A stretch of 64,000 nt of DNA from Siphonodentalium dalli (Eukaryota; Mollusca; Scaphopoda; Gadilida; Siphonodentaliidae): the NCBI GenBank assembly GCA_032622095.1, contig CP136066.1, positions 197,830,816 through 197,894,815 on the forward strand, written 5' to 3'. Below are positions 12,655 to 25,478 of this stretch, in pieces (the stretch's first letter is position 1; every line of letters starts with the position of its first letter). The notes under the pieces were generated by a model. It saw only the letters and a program-made list of their open reading frames with translations, searched no databases and had not been told where the DNA came from. A program made the position numbers and the translations under genes.

Positions 12655-12757
12655 TGATACGGACTCTGACTCTTACGGACCCTGGCTCTTACGGACCCTG
12701 GCTTTTACGGACATCCGGCTCATACGGACCCTGGCTTATACGGACCCCGGCTTTAGA
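12655..12757 (+). repeat. Short tandem repeat TACGGACCCTGGCT
   Basis: About six units of 17-19 bases around CTTACGGACCCTGGCT. Confidence 0.85.
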
Positions 12758-13289
12758 CAACTTTCGGATATTTATGTTCCCATATTTCTTGTTGGTTTGA
12801 TTGGGTGCTGACGCGTGTAATGTATTTTCTTACCCGGTGGAATATAATTCATCCAACGACACGAGCATTTAAGTGAATTTATTATATAGAGGATAATCGT
12901 ATAAGCATAAAAGTCAATTACTATAAGTTGTAATTCTACAGATCAAAGTGAGTTGGTGTTAAATGTGATAGTTTCACGCAACTTGTTGAAAAAATGCACG
13001 ATTGCATGAAAATGGCTGCCAGAGTTCAGCCACTTAAAAAAACAAGTCATCTTGCCATCATAGCTACAATATCTTTCCCTTCCCATCAATATGACATTTT
13101 TGGTGAAATCGCAACGTGTGTAATTGAGCCTAGTGGTTGCATTGCAGGGTAGTATCATGTGGATATATTAACATAGTACTAAATTTTTCCGATTTGTAGA
13201 TTGTGAACATTTACTAAATTAATTTTCATGATACCAGCTTCTTATCCAAATTACATCATCCAATTATGTTTGATACTGATGAGCTGGTC

Positions 13290-15880
13290 GCTGCTTGTAC
13301 GTAAGTTATTAATGTTGTATTATCACGATGCTACCAAAATGTCATGATGGTGGATCTGTAATGTCACAGTGCATATACCATGCAAACAACTTATCGGAAG
13401 TAGCTATCGCCGAAGCGAGACAATCTATTTTTGGATCAAGATATTGCAGAATAACAAAACAACAACAGACCGGATAGACGGATTACCAACAACTATAGAA
13501 GTAAGTTCATGGATATACTGTACATACGCAGTTGCCGATCGCAAGTGGGCTCCATTTGAGCAAACGACTAATTCTGTAGATAAAAACGGACTTTGATCAC
13601 TTCAGAAAATAATTTTCTCACAAAAATTCCCTCTTCAAATGTCATTTTAACACATACATGTATACACATCTGTCGGAAATCCTACTATATTGCAACGGAA
13701 AGACCATCATATTTGCAGTATTTTTGGTAATACCTTGGCTCTAGTGTTCACAATAAGAAACTAGAGAATATCTATTTGGACACCCCACTCGTCAGCCACT
13801 GTACGTCTAGTTGATTACGTTGCTAGTCACTTGTTGTCGAAATATGTTCGTCAAGTTGTGATGATCGGATTTGTGTGCAAAGACGAAACCATGAACTATA
13901 GGTTTCGATATCAGACATCTTTCATCTCCCGATGGTCATTAGTAACCTTCATCATTCATAGTACGTCTCAAGGTTTCCGGTAACTCAAGAGATGAAACTC
14001 AATCTGTTCAATATAAGTACCAAAAGCATTTCACATAATTTCATATTGGGGAATTAAACTTGACGCAAAACAGAAAAAAACAAGGCTTGAATTGTCGTTC
14101 TCAGTGAAGTGATTTGTTGACTTAAGCGATAGGAAGCTGAAATATACATGTACAACAAAATTCGACATCCCATGCCATGTCATCTCACTTAAAGTGGGTA
14201 CTTCCCGAACGTAACATCCTTTTTTCAGATCGATATTATGATCACGCATAAGCCATATTTAGGCACAGTGAACCATAAACTACTGTCTATCTTTGATTTT
14301 CCAGTTAATGAACGTTTACAATTGTGATAGTGTCGGCCCCAATTGTGACATGGTGTGTCCTATCCAGACTGAACTCAACCAAGTCTACTTACATGGTTAT
14401 ATGTGGGTTTATTGGAGACAATGTCAACAATCGTTATATACTTGGCTTTTATATAGTACGAGTAACGATGTTATGCCTTTAATTTGCTATTTTGTAAACA
14501 ATATTTGCTGGAAGTTTTATTCGAAATGTTGTAGGGTAATTTATAATTTCGAGTAAAAATGCCAACAAATGTTTTTATATTTTTATTTTAAAAAATATCA
14601 AAATAGCTCATGTTTTGTCTAAAATTTGGGCATAAATAAATAGTTCTGAACGTTTCCAGGGACTTGGTAATATGGGAGCACTATCTACACCCCCGCCTCC
14701 ATTATTTCGGGGTCTAAAAGCTGCTTGGTTAAAATATGGAGACTCCTATTTCAGTTGCAATGCATACTTGACAATATAGTATCCTGCGGTTGAAAGCTAA
14801 TGTTTTCGACTGAAATACAGCCCACATTTGGAAATTTTCAAAATGAAACCAGATTGATTTACCAATAGAAAGGGGGGTGTAAATAATTTTCTCCAATCGT
14901 TTGCCAGTGAGTCCCTGTCGGAAACTTCCAACCCAAGAGGTGCAACTCGAAGCTCACACTTGTCTGACTTTCGAGACTCAGCCGATATAGTGATACCCAT
15001 GGAGGCACTCCCAGTCACGACCCCTTCGACACATAAACGCACACATAAGGTAATGGTGCACATGTGTACTATAGTTTTTGTCAGTAAAAGTATACACAAT
15101 TTCATCACATAATATAACATATATAGCCCCCCCCCCCCAATACAGTTTTTCTAATGTGCAGTCGAATAAAACTCACTAAATGTTAATAAGAACACCTTGT
15201 TTGATTCAGACAGAGTATATAAGTTCAATGACGTGACATTTCGAAGACATAGTTATGTTTATATAGGTCGAGAGGAACATATCATTTATGTACGATTCAT
15301 GTACAACGTCGCGACATGTGACAGTCGTCGTACGCGACTAGGCGTACAGAGACTGGTGAGTGTGGTGTCCAAATAAATAGTCTCTACCTTCATATTGTGG
15401 ACACAACTGAGTCCAGATAATGTCAATATAAGCTGCACACATTACGGCCTTTCCATTGCAATATAATGGGATTTCCGACAGATACTGTATATATGTGTCA
15501 AAATGACATTTGAAGAGGGCGTTTTTTGCGAAAAATTATTTTCTGAAGTGATCAAAGGTCGTTTTTATTTACAGAAAGTCGTTCGCTCAAATCGAGCCCG
15601 ATTGCAATCGACAAATGTGTATGTACAATATATATTTACGTTTGCAGTTGTTGATAATCCGTCTGTCCAGTAAGAAAACTTGTTTTATGTTGTTGAATTT
15701 GTTATTCTGCAATATTTCGATATAAACATTCGGCAATAGCTACTTACCATAAGTTGTTTGTACGGTTTATACACTGTGATCTAGTATCGTATGCCAGGAT
15801 CATAACGTGTATACCACGGGATGATACGCTCATAGTATCACGAGGAACATGTCGGTCGCGAACATATAAGCTGATGGGTT
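13290..15880. mobile_element. Element with about 550-bp inverted arms (foldback-like)
   Basis: The left arm 13290-13830 and the right arm 15300-15880 are diverged reverse complements. Examples: CAAACAACTTATCGGAAGTA against TACTTACCATAAGTTGTTTG, and TTCAAATGTCATTTTAACAC against GTCAAAATGACATTTGAAGA. The centre (13830-15300) is about 1.4 kb with no convincing gene. It lies about 260 bases past the P450 stop codon. Confidence 0.7.
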
Positions 15881-16135
15881 CTTGTAATCTTTTTTCTGCG
15901 CACGTGTATAGCAGCAATCGCCCATCTGCTCAAACACATCCCGATCTTCTGGACTCGTATCCGAATTATGTCCTGTTTCATGGAATGTCATCCCGCTTCA
16001 CTACTACTAGTTGACTCATATCTATAATGTGGTCAATTATTCCACAAAGAGTCTATATATGGCGACATAATTTGTTGACAAAGTTAATTGGTAGATGTTG
16101 GCAATTACCGTTTACAATTTGGAACGAGGTTAAGC

Positions 16136-16210
16136 CTATCTCTTTTCGAGACGTATCCAAGAACCACCTTTAATCGATAGCAGTCCAATTTTAGACAATA
16201 CCGGGTTTTC
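16136..16210 (-). CDS. P450 exon j (C-terminus and stop)
   Basis: 75 nt including TAG. A strong polypyrimidine tract and acceptor (TTTTCTTGTCTTCCAG) precede GAA AAC CCG. It encodes a 24-residue tail beginning [11 protein letters not shown] and ending [10 protein letters not shown]-stop, in phase with exon i. Clan-3 proteins end with the same pattern (PLxL...LL.P..G.WLxxxxR). The nearest clear AATAAA on this strand is near 15564-15569, within the right arm of the inverted-repeat element, so the 3' UTR may run into that element. Confidence 0.88.
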   Translation of the reverse strand, partial: ENPVLSKIGLLSIKGGSWIRLEKR

Positions 16211-19200
16211 CTGGAAGACAAGAAAAGTTAGACATTCATAAAACACTCCATGTTGTCACGCAATGGTCGCTTATATCTACGACATTGCACGTTGTACGTT
16301 GGCAGAGATTCTTCAAACAAGACTAACCACGCATGAATTAACCCATGGATGATAGAGATGTCGAAAAAGATATCAGATGAGGAGTACGTATAGAGGGGTG
16401 GTAAGGAAAAGGATGAGGACAATAAGAAGAATACGACGTTGCAGGAAGTGGAGTGGTCGATGACCATGATGGTGGAGGAGTAGGAGGAGAAGAAGAAAAT
16501 GGAGTAGGGTGACGACGATGATGATGACAATGGCTGCTATCTATTAAGTTCGCATGCGCTATGAATTACGTTCGATGAGAAGTGTGTCCATGAATTTGCA
16601 ACTGCCTCACATAATATAACAGGTCACAAGACCTTCCGTATGACTTGTACAATTGGCGTACATACATATCCCAATTTTAACGATATTCTGTTAGCGTGTT
16701 TCAAGTTGCTTCCATGCAAAATGGAAGCAAGATTTTTCCTGTACGCGACGTCACATGGCGTGATTTCAACATTTTGAATTCAAGCTCCATTTGAAGCGTA
16801 AAGCATGGATGATTGTAAAGGGGGGGGGGGGACTAGTGTAACTATGTTTAATACCAAAGGAGAGTACACGTTTTGAACGTTCTGTCATATGTATAAAGTA
16901 ATTTTAAAAGAGATAATTTCTATATTCTTCTCTGAAGATGATACTCCATACAAACCACGAAAATTAGAATGTGTCATGGATATGGTCATGAACCAAACCA
17001 TATATTGAAATCGGCACCAATAGGCATATAATACTACGTACTTGTGTCCTTGGGCATTTTACAGGTCTGAACTTCTGCAACACTGCCGCGAGCCCCATCT
17101 TCAGTTCCAGCAATGCCAATCTCATTCCTATGCAGTTTCGTGGCCCATAACCGAAAGGCAAGTAGTGGAATGGATTCCGCTGAGCATTTTTCTCTGGAGT
17201 GAACCTACATAGACGAGAAATATAGCCGAATTCATCGGAAGGAATGTGTGCGCTACTTTCATCGTAATAACAAACATGTATTACACCGTGTTCACGCTGG
17301 ACCGAAAAAAACTTTAGCCAAAAGTTTAGCCAAATGAAAATTTTATTAGCCAAATGAAAAAAACTTTAGCCAAATGTTTTTTGGCCAAATTAAAAAAAAC
17401 TTTGGCCAAATTAAATAATCGTTTTCTGGTCGGTTCACAATTGATGACTAAAACGTAAAATCTAACAGACACAGGTAAAATACACAATAATTTAAATAAT
17501 TTTATGAACTAGAAGTATTTTTATATATATCATTTATTAAAAATTTATTAATCTTTATGTGAAAGAGTGATTTGGGGGGGGGGAACCCGGGATTGTCCTT
17601 CTTAATGTTATTATTTTTTTGTTTTATATCAATATTTTTTTTTAAATCATCATTAAATATTTATCCTTGCGAAAATATCTAAGTGACATCTGGAAACTAT
17701 TAACTTAATATTGTTACGCCATTATCAAATTACAATCTGTCATAAAAGCATGCATATTATTTTGACTGTATCGGTATTGACGACAAATAGCCACAAAATA
17801 TCTGTCGTGATTCACATTTGGCTGATTAAGCTATTGTCTTACACTTGGTGCTCATAAACCTCGACCGTCATAAATACAATGTCATCATAAACATGCATTG
17901 TGCGGGAGTCCCGTGAGTGACCAGACAGACAATGGGGGATTAGGGGATTAAATGTAAAATAATAACCTTTTGCTGTTTCGTGCAGAGTGACGTAATCTTT
18001 CTCCAGATTAAAACAGCCTGTTATGAACAAATTGCTTATATACCAGCGTCAATGCACACTTTACAAAATATTGCTTTCTTCACATTGTCATGATTCAACC
18101 ACGGTCGGTTTAATGTCCATGCGTCTTTGAATGTCCGTCTTGTGAAAACTAAAGATGATTGCATATCACTGTGTGATCGCTTGGTTGATAGGGTTGTCGA
18201 TCGGGTTTCCCTTTGTACTGTCCGCGATCGGGTTTCCCTTTGCACAGTCGGCAATATATTCCCACTTTCGATATTTTCGGACTAGATCGTTCATATCACA
18301 GAATTGAAAACCCACTTGCCAAAATTTATGTTAGATTTGGAAATAAAAATATGTTTACTGTACACTAATTGTTAGAGCTTACCTTTTGCTGTTACGGAAC
18401 GATATTTCATAAGTACGAAAATAATGAAATACTTTCGTCACCTAACTTCGTCTTGAATGTCGATCTATTGAGCGCTTTTATTAATTAGCTTTCTGACTCC
18501 ATGCATTCAGTCTCCATTTGGGGTAAAAAAAAGTTTAGCCAAAAGTTTAGCCAAATGAAATTTTTATTAGCCAAATTCGAAAAAGATTAGCCATTGGCTA
18601 ATTTGGCTACCGACAGCGTGAACACGTGCCCCCTCTCTCCCGGAGTTGCACATACACCCTCACGCAAACACACACACGCACGCACCCCCCCCCCCCCCAC
18701 ACACACCCAAGCACACACATATACACACACGACGGGTTATATATATAGATTCTGGTCTATTCTATTTTAACAAACTCTGTCCTATCAGCAACTCAAAATG
18801 AACCATATAAATTATTAGACATCTTCTACAATGACAGTTCCCTTTATTTTCATTGTGTTGCTTGTTTTTTTTGTTTTTTTTTGTTCCGAAAGGGCACGAC
18901 CAATTTTGTTTACCTTTCCGGCAATGTTAGATTATTCAAGAGGGTATCGTGGCTGAATAGTAAAATATCACTTTTAAGTAGTGAATTATACATATGAGAT
19001 ATCTTTCTTCAGATTCATTGAGCTCCATAAATTGGTTGAGTAAATTACAGATAATGTGCTTGCATACCGATCGGGGTCAAACTGTTCCGGTTCTGGCCAG
19101 AATTCCGGGTTACGTTGGATTGCAGCTACTGGCACGACAACAATATCTCCTTTCTCGATTGTGATTCCGTTGACTGCTGTTGACGTTGTGCACGTGCGAT

Positions 19201-22200
19201 CAAAACTGCAATTAACAAATCAATGATATCCAATCATACAGCGAACATCAAAAGGAACAGCAAATTCAAACTATTTCACATGAATCACCATAAGCAATCT
19301 TTGGAAATTTTGAGGTATCAGTGTTTAACGGAAATGGAATTTCAACGTTGACAACCCCTCCAATGAAGAAAATGTAAATATAGCCATGTTTCTATGTGTG
19401 TATAAGTATGGACTGGTTCCTAGTGCTCAGCCTCCTCTACGCTCCTCCTCTAAGGCGGAAGCGTTACGTCGTGGAGTGGGACGGAACAGTGAGCGGAGTT
19501 TCTGAGCCAGATCCGAGACTAGTCTTCTTCTATCTCCTATATATAATTTGAGACTTCCGTATATATATATGTATGTGTGTATATATGTGGGTACTTCATG
19601 GAATCGAAAACGACTGGTCGGATCGAGCTCAAACTTCGTATATAGGGTAAAAAGACACGGGGATCGCCGACGTCGCATTTTGGACAAGCTCTGATCACCC
19701 ATTCTCCACTCCCAATCAATAAAATCACCGCAAACACGGCAGGGGGTTAATCGGGTTGATATTCGCTCGCGATTCAAGAGGAGTAACTCTACATTTTTTT
19801 ATATCTGTATATGTATATTTTTATATCCATATTCACTTCAAACTGCTAAACCCGTTGAGCCAAAACTTGCTAATACCTCGCAAAATATAGAATTTACATT
19901 TTCTCATATATACATTTCTTGTTACGGCTAAAAATCTTAGTCTATTTTCAATACATTCATATAAACAAGCTCTAAACTTACACCCCTCGATTCCTGCTAA
20001 CTGACGCAGCTATATGGCCACTGCCCCAAACCGTGAACGCCAACGACATTGTTGGCGAGAAAATAGCCACCAAGCCGTAAATATCAACAACTACGACATT
20101 GTTGGCGATAAAATAAAACTTGCTAATACCTCGCAAAATATAGAATTTACATTTTCTCATATATACATTTCTTGTTACGGCTGAAAATCTTAGTCTATTT
20201 TCAATGCATTCATATAAACAAGCTCTAAACTTACACCCCTCGATTCCTGCTAACTGACGCAGCTATATGGCCACTGCCCCAAACCGTGAACGCCAACGAC
20301 ATTGTTGGCGAGAAAATAGCCCCCAAGCCGTAAATATCAACAACAACGACATTGTTGGCGAGAAAATAATTAGTTAAAATTACTAAATACACGCAATCCT
20401 ATTTTCCCTTTTCGGCAATGTGAAATTTTTCGGGGAGCCGTGATGCCAACAACAACAACGACCCGAAGCCCTGAATGCCAACAACAACTACATCATCGGA
20501 TCAGTTTTTTAAGTGAATACGCGAGGCACTGCGATACGTCCCGAATCTGACAGGACTTCCACTGCCCAAAACCGTGAACGACAATGACATTGTTGGCGAG
20601 AAAATAGCCCCCAAGCCGTTAATATCAACAACAACGACATTGTTGACGAGAAAATAATTAGTTAAAATTAATAAATACGCGCAATCCTATTTTCCCTATA
20701 CGGCAATGTGAGATTTTTCGGGTAGCCCCGAGCCGTGATGCCAACAACAACGACCCGAAGCCCTGAATGCCAACAACAACGACATCATCGGGTCAGTTTT
20801 TTTCCCGCCCGATGTACCTTAAATCATACCTCTTTTAGGGAGGGTACAATAATTTCTCTTAAAAGGGCACGATTAACTCATTGAAAAGCGAAAAAAATGT
20901 CATGTTTCGGACCAACGCCGCCAGTGGCGGGCTAACCTGCTAGTACTATCTATTTTGAGACTTCCGTATATATATATATATAGCTATATATATATGTGTG
21001 TACTTTATAGACAAAACGACTGCACCCATCGAGCTCAAATTTCGTATATAAGTGTAAAATCCCACGGACACCGCCATGGTCACGTTTTGGAGAAGCTCAG
21101 AGCACCGTTTCTCCCTTCCCGATCATCAAAATCACCGCAATCGGCACTTCGGGGTTAATAGCGTTGATATATAAAGAGCGTTCGTTTTCCGACGTGTCTA
21201 TATAAAGAGCGTCGTTTTCGCTATCTACTTATCTGTATGACGGGAGTCGCTCGAAATATTATGCAGAGAGATTTCACGACGGAAAGCGTTTGTTTTCAAT
21301 TCAATGCAATGTTATCGCTCGAAATATTATGCAGAGAGATTTCACGACATTAGGACGGGTCCGGCAGACTCGAAATATTATGCAGAGAGATTTCACGACG
21401 GGAAGCGTTTGTTTTCAATTCAATGCAATGTTATCGCAGAGAGATTTCACGACGGGAAGCGTTTGTTTTCAATGCATTGCAATGTTATCGCTCGAAATAT
21501 TATCCAGAGAGATTTCATGACATTAGGACGGGTACGGGCAGGTTAAAAAAAAACAAAGAATGCGTTGTCTGTGGTTTCTAGAAAGGGGGGATTTCATCTC
21601 AATGGCCACGGGCAGGTTAAATAACGGGGAAGTTTAGGACGGGTACCATGAATTAACTCATTGAAAAACAAAGAATGCGTTGTCTGTCGTTCCTAGGAAG
21701 GGGGGATTTCATCGGGTTAATAATAAAAAAACAATTAAATTATAAATAATTAAATTAATAATTAAATAAATATAAAAAAATTCAAAAAAACATAAATTAA
21801 ATTTAAAAAACATTAAATTAATATAAAATTTTTTAAAAAAAACAAACAAAAAACAAAATAATTTAAAAAATGTCATGTTTCGGACAAACGCCACCGGTGG
21901 CGGGCTAACCTGCTGGTACTATATATTTTGAGAACTCCGTATATATATGTGTGTGTGTATATGTGTGGGTACTTCATAGAATCGGAAACGCGTGGACGGA
22001 TTGAGCTCAAATTTCGTATATAAGTGTAAAATCCCACGGACACAGCCGTGATCGCGTTTTGGAGAAGCTCAGAGCACCGTTTCTCCCTTCCCAATCATCA
22101 AAATCACCGCAATCGGCACTTCGGGGTTAATAGCGTTGATATATAAAGAGCGTTCGTTTTCCGCAGTGTCAATATAAAGAGCGTCGTTTTCGCTATCTAC

Positions 22201-25200
22201 TTATCTGTATGACGGGAGTCTGTAGCCTGTCGCAAATATTATGCAGAGAGATTTCACGACATTAGGACGGGTACGGCAGACTCGAAATATTATGCAGAGA
22301 GATTTCCCGACGGAAAGCATTTGTTTTCACGACGGGAAGTGTTTGTTTTCAATTCAATGCAATGTTATCGCTCGAAATATTATGCAGAGAGATTTCACGA
22401 CATTAGGACGGGTACGGGAAGGTTAAAAACAAAGAAAAACAAAGAATGCGTTGCCTGTCGTTCCTAGGAAGGGGCGATTTCTACGGGTAAATTTTTCCGC
22501 CAGAAACAAAAAATTTAATTAAAACAATTTAAAATTAAAACAAATTAAAAATAAAAAAACAATTCAGAAAAAAATATATATTAAATTTAAAAAACATTAA
22601 ATTCATATTAAAAAAATAAAAAACAAAAATAAATAAAAACAAAATAATTAAAAAAATGTCATGTTTCTGACGAAATTTGGTACAAATGCAGCACAAGTGT
22701 CTCGGAACCTGTTGCAATTGCTTTTTCGAACAAAGCCATGAGACGAATGCCGCCAGTGGCGGGCTAACCTGCTAGTCTACTATATAATTTGAGACTTCCG
22801 TATATATATATGTATGTGTGTATATATATATATGTGTACTTCATAGAATCGAAAACACGTTGACGGATCGAGCTCAAATTTCGTATATAAGTGTAAAAAC
22901 CAACGGACACCGTCGGCGTCGCGTTTTGGAGAAGCACCCGTTCTCCAATATCAGTCACAAAAAACGGCACTGCGGTGGTTAATCAAGTGATAATTTAATG
23001 AGCGTTTTTTTTTACGCATCGCCATAAAGAGCGTCTGTTTACCATTCAACGTTATTAGCATCTAAAGAGATATATACGGGAACAATACTTTTGAGTGGTT
23101 TCTTATGCGGTGAGATTTATTGGATGCCGTAGTACTCTTACAACATCATTGTTATAGTATGTATGACACTTAGGTCAGGGCTTAGGGGGTAGTTAGTGTG
23201 GATATAGGCATAATGCTTCTCAGAAATCCCGTCGGCGTCGCGTTTTTGGAGAAGCCCAGAGCACCCGTTCTCCAATCTCAGTCACAAAAAACGGCACTGC
23301 GGTGGTTAATCAAGTGATAATTTAATGAGCGTTTGTTTTTGACGCATCGCTATAAAGAGCGTCTGTTTACCATTCAACGTTATTAGCATCTGCAGAGAGA
23401 TATACGGGAACAATACTTTTGAGTGGTTTCTTATGCGGGGAGATTTATTGGATGCCATATTACTCTTACAACATCATTGTTATAGTATGTATGACACTTA
23501 GGTCAGGGCTTAGGGGGGGGGGGGTAGTTAGTGTGGATATAGGCATAATACTTCTCAGAAATCCCGGTTACAAACCAACACTCACAATTTCGTCTTTTGC
23601 ATCAGATACCAACACCTCGACCGATCGGGACGAAACTTGGTACGTGAGTGTAGTTTGACCAGGTGGTCGTCGTTGTCGTATTGGCGAGCCCGTGCGACTC
23701 CCGTGCAACGCATGCGCAAACGAGATCTCGGAAAGGTGGAGCTATCGACTTGAAATTTGGGTTTTGAATAGCCCGGACAACGTCAGGCTCAACAATATTT
23801 CATCGGGTCAGTTCTTTCCGCCCGATGTACCTTAAATCTTTTAGGGACGGGTAGCATAATTTCTCTTGATTAAAAAGGCACAATTAACTCGTTGAGAAGC
23901 CAAAAAAATGTCAGTGGCGGGCTAACCTGCTAGTCTAATATATATTTTGGGACTTCTGTTTGTCTGTTAGCTATGGCCGGGAAAACTGCCCGACGGATTT
24001 TGACAAAATTTGATACCATGGGGTAATTTTTTCCAGGGATGGTTTTGGACGGGTCAAATCGTGACCCCGACCTGACCTTGACCTTCTAAAATGTCAATTC
24101 AAGGTCAAATCGGGTAAAACGGGACGGATTTCGATGAAATTTGATACCTAGAGTTACTTTTGGACGGGCAGTCTTTTGGATGGGTCAAATCGTTAACCCG
24201 ACCTGACCTTGACCTTCAAAAAGGTCAATTCAAGGTCAAGTCGGGTAGAACGGACGGATTTCGACGAAATTTGATACCTAGAGTTAATTTTGGACAGGCA
24301 GTCTTTTGGACGCGTCAAATCGTTACCCCGACCTGACCTTGACCTTCAAAAAGATCAAGTCAAGGTCAAATCACTCCGTTTGGACGGGTCAAATTGTGAC
24401 CGCGACGTGACCTTGACCTTCAAAATGGTCAATTCAAGGTCAAATCGGGTAAAACCGGATGTATTTCGATGGGTTTTTTTGTCGAATACTTTTGTCCGGG
24501 GAGTGTTTTGGACGGGTCAAATCGTGACCCAGACCTGACTTTGACCTTCAAAATGGTCAATTCAAGGTCAAATCGCGCAATTCACCGAAAAGCAGAGGGG
24601 AAACAGCCCGGACGAAGTCGGGTCCACCAGCTAGTCTACCATATATTTTGAAACTTCCGTATATATATATGTGTGTATATACTTTATAGAATCGAAAACG
24701 GCTGTACCGATTTAGACCAAACTTCCTATCTAAGGGTAAAAAATCGCGGGAATGGTCGTCGCGGGGTTTTGGAAAAGCTCCCAGCAACCATTCACCACTC
24801 CCAGTCACAAAAAACGGCACTGTGGGGTTAATCGCGTTGATAGTTAAAGAGCGTTCGTATCCGCAGTGTCGTTGATAAAGAGCGTATGCGTGTAATGTGA
24901 TTCTTACGTCTGGGCACGTCAGAGTGACTGTATCCAGACATGAGCGTGTTGTGTGATTCTTACGTACTTAGGGCTTCCTATGAACTAGGATCGGGTCTGT
25001 TTTTCCGCCAGAGGTGATCTTCACCTTGATACGGGTACCCACAACTGATATATGTGTGTCCTTTACAGACTCGAACCGATTGAGTTCAAACTTGCTACCT
25101 ACGGGAAGTGTCATGGACGGGTTAAATTGTAAACCCGACCTAACCTTGACCTTGAAAATGATCAATTCAAGGTCAAATCGGGTAAAATTGAAAAAAATAA

Positions 25201-25389
25201 TTTAAAAAGGCACAATTAACTCAATGAAAAAAAAAAATTACAAAAATTACAAAATCCAGTAAATTAAAAAGGCACAATTAACTCATTGAAAAACAGAAAA
25301 TTAATTATAAAAATTATAAATTGTCATGTTTCTGACGATTACCGCCAGTGGCGGACTAACCTGCTAGTCTACTATATATTTTGAGACTT

Positions 25390-25478
<89 letters not shown>

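Noticed and set aside
14797-15120. Minus-strand ORF considered as the P450 last exon (APLGLEV, then GFILKIS)
   Set aside because: No polypyrimidine acceptor, too long, and the exon at 16136-16210 fits phase, acceptor and C-terminal pattern better.
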